From Musa acuminata AAA Group (Eukaryota; Streptophyta; Magnoliopsida; Zingiberales; Musaceae), in contig NC_088339.1 of NCBI RefSeq assembly GCF_036884655.1, positions 28,676,501-28,740,500 of the forward strand: DNA of 64,000 nucleotides, in the 5' to 3' direction. Made by a program: the position numbers and the translations under genes. Below are positions 10,801 to 23,717 of the stretch, piece after piece. The notes beneath the pieces are model-generated. The model was given only the letters and a program-made list of their open reading frames with translations. It did not search any database and was not told where the DNA came from. Position 1 is the stretch's first letter, and each line of letters starts with the position of its first letter.

Positions 10801-12320
10801 TTACTCGAAGCACTTCGCTTCTGGTAGAGCTTCTCCTTCGAAGGCATCTTCCTCCCCGATCATGGCGTTGACACTCTCCCTGTTTCCCTCGTCGGAAATG
10901 TCAACCTTGGTCCACTGGTACAACTTATTTCCTTGCTCCAATTCCCCTACCTTCTCCGCGACTTCTTCTTCCACCTTGGACCGAACAGGTTCTTGAGTCG
11001 GTTCTTCAGCTTCAGCTGGCTTCTTCTGAGACGGCACAGGTGGAACAGCGTCCGCCTGCTTCACCTCACCCAACACCTTGCGGAAGTTTGGCAGGTTGAC
11101 CATGGTCCAGTAGTATCGCTCGACATGAGGGAATTCTGCAGTGAAGCTCTTGGTCATGATACAGAGGAATCCAAGATACAAGTTGCACGCCATGATAATA
11201 TCAGACAAGGTCACCGAATGACCGACAAGGTAAGTTTTCGATGCGAGATGGGTGTTCAGAGCACGCAGTGCCCTCTTCAACGCACGCACTGCAGCTTCCT
11301 CAGCCTAGGAAATGGCACTCCCTCTTTTAGTGGTATCCATATATGTACAAGATTCATGGGAGTATACATGATCATGTCACTGACCGCAGCAAAGTAAGGC
11401 TTAAGCCCATGTCTTGGATAGAACCACTGTGCGATATTAGGATCGATTTCCGTGGATGCAAAGTCAATCCATTGCTCGATCAGGGCCTGTTACCATGATA
11501 TCAAGCATGTATACTGTCGTGAGTCCATGAGAAGCTTATGACCATAGTAAGCTGGAAACTTACATATTCGAAGAGTGAAGAGCCATAAAGAGGGTTGTCA
11601 GCCTTCAAGCGAGCAACTGGAAGACTGAGAAACATTAGCTTTTAAGCTCTTACAACTTGGCATTATGCATGCAGCCAATTCGTACCATAACGAGCTATTG
11701 CATTGCTCTCGAAGATGGGACCGTCAGGTGTCTCCAACAAAGGAACCTACAGTAACATAAACCAATTAAGATTACCGAAGACATCGAATGCAGTGACATA
11801 TGGTTTCGGGCTATCGTCTCTAATTTTAAGGCGATTTGAAGTGTTTTGCTTCCCAATTCTCAACCTTGCCTATAGGGTTCATTTTAAGGAACTCAGGAGT
11901 GGTGTTGGATACACCCATTTGGAAGTTCTTGGCCATCTCGATCTCAACCCCACTGTACTCAGCTGCAATGAGTGCTTTGATCCCGTTCTTGTTCGTTCTC
12001 GTGGCATGCAACACCTGGGAATAAATGTATCGGTGATGGTAATTAGACCTGCCATATAATCAACCCCAATTCTCAACCTTGCCTATAGGGTTCATTTTAA
12101 GGAACTCAGGAGTGGTGTTGGATACACCCATTTGGAAGTTCTTGGCCATCTCGATCTCAACCCCACTGTACTCAGCTGCAATGAGTGCTTTGATCCCGTT
12201 CTTGTTCGTTCTCGTGGCATGCAACACCTGGGAATAAATGTATCGGTGATGGTAATTAGACCTGCCATATAATCATTGTTGATCCTGTGTTGAATCCTCG
12301 AGTGGACTCACCAGCGCCAT
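10801..12320 (-). CDS. Elongation factor 1-gamma-like, internally deleted, with duplicated exon
   Basis: Exons on the minus strand: 12312-12320 (MAL), 12078-12227 and an apparently identical copy 11865-12014, then 11686-11746, 11564-11616, 11385-11486 and 10801-11304. With one copy of the 50-codon exon the product is 292 aa; with both it is 342 aa. EF1B-gamma is usually about 415 aa. The GST-like N-domain (NFQMGVSNTTPEFLKMNPIG, ESNAIARY, IEQWIDF) and GST C-domain (YLVGHSVTLSDIIMACNLY) are present. The Pro/Glu linker follows, but the conserved C-terminal EF1G domain is reduced to about 45 residues, rejoining at LYQWTKVDISDE and ending in EALPEAKCFE. Family role: the scaffold subunit of the EF1B nucleotide-exchange complex for eEF1A. 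The truncated form may be non-functional or a specialised GST-like protein. Confidence 0.75.
11852..12275. repeat. 213-bp-period tandem duplication containing an EF1B-gamma exon
   Basis: Bases 11852-12062 and 12065-12275 appear identical by eye, at an offset of 213. Each copy holds the complete 150-base exon plus its acceptor (TTATTCCCAG) and donor (AAG/GTTGAG). The duplication therefore creates two phase-0 exons separated by a 63-base potential intron (12015-12077). Confidence 0.93.
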
Positions 12321-13627
12321 GCAAGAAGAAGGCTCCGGACCTAAAACAAAAACCACATCAAAGAAGACATATATATATATATACACGAACCAAGAAGAGC
12401 AAAAAGAGAAGGAAGAAGAACCCGGAGAGTGCGAGAGGCCATTCCCTCCCGTACGCCCTTATATAGGAACGAGATGAACAGTAGGTCGCACCAAAGAAGA
12501 AAGGAAGCGGTGGCTACTGACAATGAAGCACCGGTGCTCACTATCCTGAGTGCCTACAGTCCACGGATAGCGGAGAAAACGACGTCCATGGGGTCAACCG
12601 AGTGGGAGAAGGAACACACAGTAGCTTCATCGTTCTCTGGAACTGTTGATGATAAGGGTTTTGCCGAGTGGGAGAAAGGAGGAGCAGATCGTGATGATGA
12701 GAAGCGCGAATGCTTGTGATCCATTATCTAACACCACCGAAATGGATGGATAGGAAGGTTGGATGGAGTCAAAATTAATGGATCCGTTCCATTAATTGTG
12801 TCACTCAGATCACTCATGTTCGTGTGGTGGGCGGCTCAACAGGGGAAAAATTAGGTGCATGTTTGATGGTGGTGTGGAGATCCGAGAGCTTCTCAATGGG
12901 GAAAGATTCACCTTGCCACTTTAAATTACAACTGGACATTACCACAGCTTATTGCTGATACTGTTGTCGTTTCCTAGTGCCATGTTTCGTGGGTGAGAAG
13001 GATAAACGCTTGGAAAGAACATGAATGAAACATGCTGGCATCCCTTCTTCTACTCCGGCCATCGATCATTGTAGCTGCGGTCCCTCGCCGGCGACAGAAA
13101 CTCACAGCGGAGCGCCACCCACAACAAGGACTCTCGACATTAATCCATAGAACCCCTTCGATTAGATGTTTCCAAGATAGATTAGGTAGATAGATAGATA
13201 GACGGTTTGGCTCCAATCAACTCAAGCAAAACTCTACATTAATATGCATTTGCATTCCTCTGTACCCTCCGAATCAATGGGTTCTGTGAACTCACAAACA
13301 AGTTTTCCTAAAATGTTGATAAACAAAATAGCCTTCTTGTGGAACCACAAGCCACCAAAATAAGAAGGATGAAACTTGTTATTCACAATCTGCTTGACCA
13401 ACATTCTTTCTCTATAATTTCTACAACAAAACCTGAAGCAGGCTACTACGAGAACGACGACAATGACAACAACCTCCTATTCCTTAAGGAGAGGGTAAGG
13501 AAACAGGTAGCAGTAGCATAATCATCACAATGACTCCTTTTCCCTAATCAAACCAACCAAAAGGGAGAAGAAGTAATACAAAGAATAACATGTTCAAAGA
13601 ACTGGTACATGACACAATCTTGAGGAT
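12321..13627. other. Intergenic: EF1B-gamma promoter side and 3' flank of RLP4-like gene
   Basis: Bases 12321-12450 probably hold the 5'UTR of the EF1B-gamma-like gene, with a short (TA)n at about 12368-12382. A TAGATAGATAGATAGA repeat is near 13185-13202. Several short open frames occur but none resembles a known protein. Confidence 0.4.
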
Positions 13628-16600
13628 TCAGGAGAGTAAGTTGGAACCACTCTCGGCGTTGTTGCGAGCTTCATGTGGCCGATAGTGCTTCGTCATTTGA
13701 ACATCACGCCCAAACTGTGTCCGGGCTTTGGCATATGGAGCTTCCCTCGCTACAAGAGAACAAGGCCGATAAGTTAAGACAAGGTTAGAACAGGACGTCA
13801 TGTGACGTCTTCTCTTTCGGAATTTATCGATCCACAACATTTACCAGCTGCAATCTTCCGGGCACGAAGGATGTTCTCCCGTCTTTTCCACCAGATCAGC
13901 ACACAGAGGACCACTAGCAGCAATGCAAACAGGGCACCAAAAGCAATGCCAATTTTCACGGCAACCGAGAGATGGGGACCACATGTAGGTAATCCAGGAA
14001 TTCCGCATAGACCTGCATTACCTGTAAAACTGCACATTCCACAATAAGGATCCCGATAATGTGGAGCACACATTAATCAGATAACAATTAAGGGAATTCC
14101 ATATCTCATCAATAAATAAATAGCCGAATGTGTCTCAGTGGCTATGTAGAGCTTGTGGCAGCATATCAGTGTCGGAAACCAAACTACTTGTTCAGTCACT
14201 AGCTGCATGAGGCTGATCATGAGTGTAGCTGCATTTAGAGATGATTGCATCAATGCAAAATGGGAAGAGCTGTTTTTGTTCATTGTTGCAAGTCCGGTGC
14301 TTATCAAGTGGTCCATGTCACCCCTAACTATGTCTAACCATCACTAGTATTGTAAGGGATTATTCCAACAGGAATCATGCATAGTTGATTGATTGATGTG
14401 AAACAAAAAGGAAGAGAGGAGAAGGTGAGAAAAGAAGCGAGACATGGAAAGACAAAAAAAGAACCCTCTCTATTTCAAGAGATATTAAGAGCTAATAGCT
14501 CGAAACATAAAGGTTTGATAAGGTTTCAAAAACTAGAATGCCTCACTAATCTTCCTTCCTTCCCCTTGTACAGATCCCTTGTATATTGAATCCCTCAATT
14601 ACCGAATCAATGAGTCACAATTTACTAAGAGTCAAGCACAAATTACAATACATTTTAATTTCATGGTGCATTATTATAATTATCTCCTGGAATCATTTTC
14701 TTAAAATTTGATAGGATTGAGCTTAGAATTTATTGTCTTGGAACTTGGGAGTATTTAATGCTCACCATGCATCATTGACCCACTTAGAAGGGTGTCTCAT
14801 AGGTCATAATCAGTGCTAATTGTGAAATAAATTGAACATATTGATCATTGGTAATTCATGCAAATTAAATTTGACAAGCGCACTCTTCATATTAAAAGGC
14901 AATGGATCAGAAAGATCACAGTTCTAGGCCGACCAATCAATTAGTTTCCTCCATTTACAAAAATGTCTTTTTCACCAATAATCTTTCTTTTTTTTCCAAT
15001 CAATCAATATTAGAGACATATAAACTAGAAGATTTCCGATTCCAAACTCAAGTGAAGTTGAAAATCACTATCATTGACCACTTAAAGGTATCCACATTTT
15101 TAGTCAGCATTTAGTAATCTACTTAAAGTTGGTGAGATGAAGAAATAAGTTTCCAGCTTCAAAAGGCACTGCACTTGAGGCACCAGTAATCAAACTATTT
15201 ACAGAGTGACAGCCCTCTGCATCAGAACTAGAGAATCTTAATCATGACTTAGATAAGCAAATACCAATAACTATTGTCTTAAGAGATTGTTCTTACTTGA
15301 AGCTAGCCCTGTGAAGTGGCCGTCCTCCAAGGTTTGCTGGAACTCTTCCAGATAATAGATTTCCATTAAGATTCCTGTAAGGAAATTAAGAAGCAACCTC
15401 AACATTAAATAATTTGCATAAAATTAAAAAAGATCTGATTGCAGTAGTCAATCCTACAGTATTTGCAATTTCATCAACCGGCCAAGGCTCTGAGGAATTG
15501 ATCCATTGAGTTGGTTGTAGGAGAGGTCCCTACAAGGAAGTACATATAATTAGCAACTAATGCATTTCTTTGTTTGTGAACGATGGACTCCTGCACCAAA
15601 AACAAAAAGCATCTACTGTTTCTTTCCACATTCTAGCCGATGGACCTATAAAACTAGAGTCCTAACCTGGTCAAGATTTACTTAATGCAGAAAGGAACCA
15701 ACCACATTTCCTACTTTGTCCTTTTATAACTTTAACTTCATAATTTTGGAATCTGTGTAAGATAGGAATCAGCAATTACATAGATAAGCATAAAAGAATC
15801 ATGTTTCTGAATAAATAATGTTGCAGCTAATTGAATCAAATTATTGAACATAGCCATAGTAGACTTGACTCAACCTGATTGGATTAAGATGCTTGATGCA
15901 AATGTTTGGAAAGTAATAAACTCATCAAGTTAATTATTACTATCATATATCTCATGGAAATATCATCTTTGCTTACAGGGTAGGGTTGAATATGTTGACC
16001 TTCCCTAGAACTCATGTTGATGGAAACCTTGTGCATTTGTCATCCTTTTTTATACCTCACAGCTGAGATTTGGAGACAACATGACGTTTGCAAATGCAGA
16101 TACAATTTCACTAAGAATACAGAATAGGAACGTAACTGAAATAATTACAATATAGGCACCTCTCAGGAAACAAAAGGCTTTCTGATGTGTAAAGGAGAAA
16201 TCAGAACAATTTTCCATATTAAAAAAGGACAATTCGTTGTCTCAGTTAACATTCTTATATATGTCATCAAAATAGCTCTAATCAGAGAGAAGATCAGAAA
16301 TGAAGCTTCATAGGGTAGACCAGTTTTGAGACAGCAATTGAATAACTAAAGCCAAGATGAAGATGCAATCATTGTGTAAACTGTCAAGATTAAACACGCA
16401 TCAGCTTGTAAAATACTACTAGTTGAAATATTAGAAATCTGAGTTGACCATCCATCAAAGCCTTGCCAATTAGATCCAATAGTAGACTGGATGAACAAGG
16501 AAAGAACAAAACCCCAATGGGACAAAGCTTTCAGAATAAATACAAGATAGCATTACAAGGTTGCACCTTGTGTTGACGACAGAGAGCAGAAACAGATTAA

Positions 16601-19600
16601 CTTACAAAATTTGCAATCCAGCAATTGTGCCAAGAGAGGATGGAATGCCCCCATATAGGCTGTTATCACTAAAGTTTCTTCAGAAAAATAAGGAAAAAAG
16701 AAAACATGTTAAGTGACTGGTTATTTTGGTAACCTTTCAAAAATAGTAACACAAATGCAGACACAAGTTAGTAAGATTGAATGAATTTAACATGAAAAGA
16801 ACTGTTACACCAGATACTCCTATCCTGCAGTAAAATGAAACAAATACCATAACAATGATCGAGGAAAATCATAATATAAGTTACTCAGAAACAGAATAAA
16901 GAAAATAAAAGAAGCAAGACTTTGTACCATAAACAATGACCTACATGCTTTGCAAGTGCTGCAGCTTAGCAATGTCATTTGGCAAGAAACCTTTTAAACC
17001 CTGGTTGTCTAGACCTCTGCAAAATGGAAACATATGTAGTCAGTACTATATAAACTGTACAGAAGCTTCTCATTCAAAAGTTATGCACACATGCCAATGC
17101 ATACTTAAAAGTTTGGTTGCCCAAGTTACCACAAACAAAAGATGAATAGAAGTCTTCTTAAATCATATTCTGAGCATGATTATTCAATGTCAACTCCAGT
17201 TGTCATTTAACAAGTGATTAAAGCATGTGCTAGAACCTCTATTTGGTAGTAAAATGGATACATCATATTAACTAAGAGATTCTACTTATCCAAGCAAAAA
17301 AGAGTTTTGGGTAATTATAAGTGCTGAATCTAACAGTTAAATATTTCAGAAGTATTAAGTTAAATTTCTGGAAACACTAAGTTTTATCAGTTGGGAGAGA
17401 GTCTAATAGCTTTTATTCTAAGCATAAAGCTGCATAAAAAAATAAAATTTAGATTGAGAAAGTACAGTCCATCTATAACCCATTTGACAATTTTGCGGTC
17501 AAAGTGGCAATCAACTCCACTCCAAGGATGTTGTTGAGGAACACATGGATCACCATTCCAACCAAAACGACGTGGAAGTCCCAGTGAGGTCTTCAAATTT
17601 TGCAAAGCTTTCACTGCAAAAGGCCATTTGGAGATGAACAGATACATTGTGAAAAACAGGTCTGCAGGTTCTGTACAAGTAACATGCTACCAACTATACA
17701 CTTGTAGGTAGAGAAATTATTGAACAAGCTTCTAGAGGAGAGCACGAAAACAATTAAAGATGTGAAAGTAAAATTTTAGCCAAGTTGCATTCAATATAAT
17801 TACAAAAATTATCAAATAGCTGAGGCCACTATGTTTGAAGTCATCTAGCATTCACTAAAGAGTCGTGCACCACAAGTCTACATTCTGCGCTTCGACTGTT
17901 TTGTTAGTTTTGGCACGCCGATCAAAATTCAACATGGCTATAACATTTGGTGAACAATTAAAATGTAACGGACAAAGTCACACCGAGAGATGGTTAAGGA
18001 AGCAAGTAATTGATAGCTTATTAAAAGAAAATGAAAATAGAATGTCAAACAAATATATTAATATGATAGTGAGGGACAAAACTCACAAAACAAGGATCAA
18101 GTTGGCTGAGAAATTCAGTCAGTTAGCAAGAGAAAAGAGAGGCCAGGACATATACCTTCCTTTGCTAAAGTTCTGGACTCTGCTACAATAACCTCAAATA
18201 CCTCAATTGCGTTTATGATCGCATGACTTCCAGGTTTAGTTCGAAAAGTAATTGTTAGGGTCCTCCCACTTGCCTCAATAGTAGAATTCAGCACAAGGGC
18301 TGCATAACTTCCTCCTGTCTTTCGAATAATGTCAACATTTTCAAATGCAATATCACCATTTAGCAATATGTCGAAAACTCTTTGGCCTTCACCAGTTATT
18401 TTGGAATCAATTTCAGAAAGATGAAACCACACAGAATATTTTTTGTTTGGATCCACCTCCATTTGGAATGATAAATCAGGCTGGTCGTCATCGCCAACAA
18501 TTGCTGACTGATAAAGATTCTCCGGGTAGAAGTTTGGCGATATCGATGTCTGGCTAATATTATGTTCAGTTGATGTAGGTTGACCAGAGTCCGGAAAAGA
18601 TGAAACACCTAACCAGAATCTGTCCCCACCCCAGTGGTTGCCACCATAATCTTCATCAAACGCCGACTTTCCAGAACCGCATGTCATTCTTTTGGCTGTC
18701 CTAAGCACTGTTCCTTTACCCCAGAGTGGTCCAAAATAATATGCATTGTCATCAATTTGAAGGATTTCAATTGAAAGGATGGATGGATCGCCATGACCAG
18801 TGCTATGGAAACAAGTGGTGAAAGAGCTATCAGTAACAAATACATATGCCTCAACAAACGACTGCTCATCAATGTTGCTCCAACCAGACTTCAAAGAATA
18901 TATTTGGGTTCCATCTATGGAGATATCAAAAGTAGGCTCACTGTCGAAACTGGGGTCTGCAATTAGCGCAAAAAACAGCCTTACTTGATAGTGTCCTCGA
19001 GGAACATTGTTGATTTTATAACAATTCTGCAGTCCATCAGACAGGGGGAAGTAGCGAAGTGTTTTCAGTGGAGGCTCGATGAAACTAGGGACTGTTGCAT
19101 TTGCAAACTTTCCACTAGTATAACCGAAATCTCTATACCATAAGGTATTGGTAGGCTTAGTACTAATGTCGTCTCGAGCTCCGCAGCTAATGCGCATGGC
19201 ATATGGTTCTGCTAAAAACAGGTCCATCAGAACGAAAACAATAAAGCATATGAGGCAGATTACACGAATAAACTTAATTACAATTGTCTCAATAATCTCT
19301 TGGACAAAATGCAACAATCGATAAGATCATCCTCTTGTAAACTAAACTCAGTCCAAAAGCAGCCAATCATTAATTGAGCATAAAGACGCCAACCCATTGT
19401 GTCATTCTGAGATCTAACATCACTGGAAATAAATCTAGTTTGACAAATGCAACTGGCAACAGGGCAACATAAAGATTAATTCTTTGGTCCATTCGAGTGA
19501 CATGAGTAAGTGTTATGTGCAGAATAAGAGCCAAAATTGTTTCATACCTACAAAACAAATCTTTAAGGAAACATACCAAAGACTAGAATCAACATTTCAG

Positions 19601-19923
19601 GCAAGAATAAACAAACCCTAGAAAAGTGCCAAATGGTAAAAAAAGGAAAAAGAAAAAGGAGATGAAGGAAATCCAGTGACATAACTAGCAGGAGAACGTA
19701 GGGGAAAAGCGAGAGAAAGCAAGAACAAGAACAAGATAGATGCCTTGGAAGTCCAGATTGGGAAAGAAAGCTTCTTGATTTTGGCAAGTCCGAGGAAAAG
19801 AAAGGGAGGACCGTAGTCAAGAAGCGTACCCTTGTTCCGAGCAGCAGCTGGAATCCACAGGGAGATGGCTGATAGAATGATGCACCGGAGAAGGGGGCGA
19901 CGAACTGCACATGGGAGCAGCAT
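13628..19923 (-). CDS. RLP4: RLP4-like receptor-like protein (malectin-like + LRR)
   Basis: Nine exons join in frame to 631 aa: 19830-19923, 18156-19208, 17466-17613, 16945-17016, 16606-16677, 15458-15529, 15297-15374, 13845-14029 and 13628-13749. Order: signal peptide (MLLPCAVRRPLLRCIILSA...), a di-glucose-binding malectin-like domain (about 32-380, with DFGYTSGKFANAT and LRYFPLSDGLQNCY), a Cys-pair LRR cap (WNGDPCVPQQHPWSGVDC), short LRRs encoded by typical 72-base exons, TGNAGLCGIP, one membrane helix (about 551-576, KIGIAFGALFALLLVVLCVLIWW) and a tail of about 55 residues without a kinase. This is the architecture and length of Arabidopsis RLP4. Such proteins are thought to be cell-surface receptors or co-receptors sensing wall carbohydrate; the ligand is unknown here. 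The 5' ATG at 19923 was chosen because it supplies the signal peptide and keeps phase. Confidence 0.88.
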
Positions 19924-21779
19924 TCCGGCGGCTTCCCTTCTCTCCCCGCCCCTCCAGGAGCACACCCCTCCCCTTTCTCTTTCCATCACTGACACGAGCC
20001 TTAAATATTCTGGAGGCGTGGGGTTAGTTAAGCGATCAGTGCGGGACACACCAGCAACGGAGGGGCTACGGCGAGTGACTGCCGAGACATGGAACCCATT
20101 AAAGCCATGGAAAGCGAAGGGCTACGGTAATTACAGTGCAGCTCACGAGTGTGAGTTGGAGATTCTTTTGAGAGAAGTGGGGACGAGAGACGGAATACAA
20201 AATGAGGAGAACGGTGATGATGACGACGCGAGTGGTTTGTCCTCTTCTTTGGTTCTCGGCCGAGACCCAGCAGAGAGACAGACCACAAGAGAGAGCGAGA
20301 GAGAGGCTGATATGAATGTGGAGCTTTGGATTGGAGATCACGGGAGGCGAAGGTGTAATCGCGTAGAAATGATGCTACGGTGGTCTAAAAATATTATATT
20401 ATATTTATATTATATATATATATATATATATATTATTCCTTTCATATTTACACTAATCAAGTGTTCAAATGTAGAAAATGTCTGTATGTTCATCCTATAT
20501 GTGATTGGTATTAATTTAACTAAATTAATATATATTTTTTATAGTTAATTTTTATTTTCTCTACTTTAAAATTACTATAGGACCCTTTTTCTTTTCAACA
20601 AATATGTTCTTTATCTTATCATGTTATTTAGTATAATTGAGTGTGAATAAATCATACGAGACCATTTTTTTTATATATATTCTTCTTTTTTTTCGTTCGT
20701 TAGTCGTAGATAAATCGTCACTCACCCATCGTATTTTTACCTTTTTTTATTTTCAAGAAGGAAGAGAAGATAAAAATAGATGAGGAAGAGACAAATGAGC
20801 GATTGAATTGACCCGAATGATTCGAATCAATTTAGTGATTCAGCCAAAAAAAAAAAGATAAAATTAAAATTTATAAAAAAAAAACACCCCTTGATAATTT
20901 CTCAATAGAGTTGTGTAAGGATTTTTTAGGTAAACTATTCAAAAAAAAAACTAATAATAATATATGGAATATGTTATACCAATCACATGATCAAGCGTAG
21001 ATCCCAAATCATTTATATCAGCATCAATCAGTCCCTCTTTTAAATCGAACTCGAGTTGATCCGTGCTCGATTGGCGATCGAGTTGATCCGTCATGAGGCA
21101 AATCAACTGAAAATTATTCTGATGATGGATCCATGAGTAGGTCAAGTGGCAAATCATAGACGCGTAGAGGGACCGACAAGAAGAAAAGAAAGGATACTAA
21201 AGTGGTTTTGTAATCCAATGTATTAAAGTGTGTATCACTAGTCCAACGAGAAGTAATGTCATGAAATTATTTTTGTAAAAAATAATTGACATAAAATTTA
21301 CATGGTTCGATATTTATTATCTAATCAAATAACAATAATAAAATTCTCTAATTTCCAATAAATTTCTTTTCATACCTGAATTAATTAACCTCAAATTGAT
21401 GGTATTCTTTCTTCGAGCTATCTGAATCCTATCAGGTCTTCAAAAATACTGACCAACTCTAACACTAGTATATTTATTTAACATCAAGGAAGAATATTTA
21501 CATGATTTATTGCTAAGATCTTTGTGGATGCTACAGGCAGCATACACTTATTGCTTGATCAACAACCCAAAACAAAAAAACAACACAATACAGCTATTAT
21601 AAATAGCTACAAAAGCTTAGATCATCACACACACTCTCAAGAAGATTAGCATGATATTTTGTCAAGAATAAAAATAAAAATGGGTAAAAAGGAAGAAGAG
21701 AAGACAATGCCACAGGATAGATTACTTCGGTGGTGGTGGTATGTAGCATGAATGAACTGTTTTGGGTCTCATGTAACAT
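19924..21779. other. Intergenic: RLP4 promoter side and 3' flank of MATE gene
   Basis: Bases 19924-20350 are GC-moderate and probably contain the 5'UTR/promoter of the RLP4-like gene. An AT-rich region with poly-A and poly-T runs follows to 21779. No gene is recognised. Confidence 0.4.
20409..20433. repeat. (TA)n microsatellite
   Basis: A TA dinucleotide run of about 25 bases in AT-rich intergenic DNA. Confidence 0.9.
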
Positions 21780-23717
21780 TCATCCTGTATAGACAAGCAC
21801 CTCACTTTCTCCATCCTCGTCTGCGAGCTCTGTTCTTGTCCATTTTGTGCGAACAGTGATAACTATGAGGGCGCAGGTCTGAGAGAAGAGGCCACAAATC
21901 AGACCCATCCATAGCCCCTGCAATAGATAGAAAGCCATCGTCGATACTTGTTGTGTTTGGTTACCATGTTGTTTTGCAGGAGAGGAGAGGAGATGCTCAC
22001 CTTAGCTTGGAAACCCAATTTGTAGCCGAAAAGAAGTGCCAATGGCATGCCGATCACATAAAATGCCACTAGATTAGTCAGTGCCGCCAGGTGCTGCCAG
22101 CCGCAGCCTCTGGAGACTCCTGCAAATCCCATCGATCACATAAGTTCTTGGATAAGTACTAGATTTGCCATCTAAATGTTTTAGTACCTGATAGGACTCC
22201 CTGAGCTGAGTCCAGGAGAATGGATACTGTGAGCAGGGGAGTCATGTAGGCAAATGCCTTTATGATCTCCTGGCTGTTGCTGAAAAAGCTTGCCCATAGA
22301 TCATGGCCAAAAGCCAGCAGAAGAACCACCGTCACCTCGAGAAACACAGCCAGCTTCAGTGTCATTGACACCGCATTCTTGGCCTTCTCTACGTTTCGAG
22401 CACCGATCTCATTCGACACGCGTGTGCTGCGCAGCAGATTCACAGTTCAATTTACAGACTTCGAATGGGAATTTTAGAGACTATGGCTCCGAAATGAGAA
22501 GCGAAAAAGGGTATGCGATTCACCTCACAGCCGCACTGAATCCATATGTGACATTGAACGCAATTGCTTCTGTGTTCACGCTGGAAAAGCGGAGAGCTTA
22601 GACATATTTTGATCCAACTGCGAACGATAACAGGGGGTTTAAAGAGGTGATGAAATCATACCACATCGCGACCAGCGAGGTACTCAGTTCCGAGTTCTGT
22701 AGGAGCCCTGCGAGCAAGACCAAGATCTCGAACGCCCAGTACTCGAGGCTGAAACAACGGAGGAGATCACACAAAGAAAAAGGATTATGCACGGATGACT
22801 CTCCTCGGCCCAAAGAGTTGGAAGTCACCGAGTACTAACCACACCATCACAGCCGAGGGAATAGCCAACTTCATGCAGGGAATTATATGGTGAAAGGCTT
22901 CTGCAGAAAACCCTTCCCAAGTGTGTCTGAACTTTTTGGAGCAGCTCACGTAGATTGCCAACATTATAAAGGATATCCACAGTGATATGGAAGCAGAGAG
23001 CGACGTGCCCACAAACCCAAGGCCGAAGACATGGACTGTAGCGTATGTCAACCCGACATGGACGAAGAGTGGAACCACTGAGCACACGACCAGAGGGATC
23101 ACCACCGTCTGCGTCTGCAGAAACCTCAACATGCACTGCAGGGAGCCGAATGCAAAGACGCCCGGAATGAGATACTTGAGATAAAGAGCCGCCATTTTCG
23201 ACACCTCGGGCTCTTGGTGCAGCCAGATCAATACGGGTTCTGAGTAGTACCACAGCAGGGAGACGAAGATGGAGAAGAAGGTGGATATGATGATGGATGA
23301 TTGCAAGTATAGCCCGAGCATTCGGTACAGCTTTGCGCCGTATCCTTGACCGCAGAGCGTCTCGAGAGCCCCACTCAAGCCAGTCTGAGAGAGCAAGTGG
23401 CATTAGGGCGAGCACAAGAGGCATCTTTAGTTGAGGCCAAACGTTGCTGCATGGATAGGAGTGCGGTGACGTACCATGAGGGCTAACCCAGAGACAGTAC
23501 CCCAGGAGTTGCCGAGAGTGGAGCCGGCGAGCTCGACGTCGCCGAGATGGCCGGCGAACATGACGGAGATGAGGGTGATGGCGTAGTAGGACACGTTGGT
23601 GAGGATCATGGGGAAGGCGAAGAAGAGCTGAGCCCTGGCCTCAGACACGTCGATGAGCCGCGTCCACCATGCCCGTCCCTTCTCCTTGCCACGCAGCAAG
23701 GGAAGCATTGAAGCCAT
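21780..23717 (-). CDS. MATE (DTX) multidrug/toxin efflux transporter
   Basis: Seven exons, 23475-23717, 22840-23384, 22662-22748, 22524-22580, 22188-22426, 22001-22119 and 21780-21917, close in frame to 475 aa, a normal plant MATE length. Family motifs are clear: [27 protein letters not shown] in helix 1, [13 protein letters not shown] after helix 2, [17 protein letters not shown] at the helix 7 region, [10 protein letters not shown], and [17 protein letters not shown]. About twelve hydrophobic segments are expected. Plant DTX proteins are H+-coupled antiporters in the tonoplast or plasma membrane that move flavonoids, alkaloids, organic acids or hormones. The substrate cannot be assigned. 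The first Met at 23717 is followed by a short basic cytosolic tail, as in the family. Confidence 0.92.
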
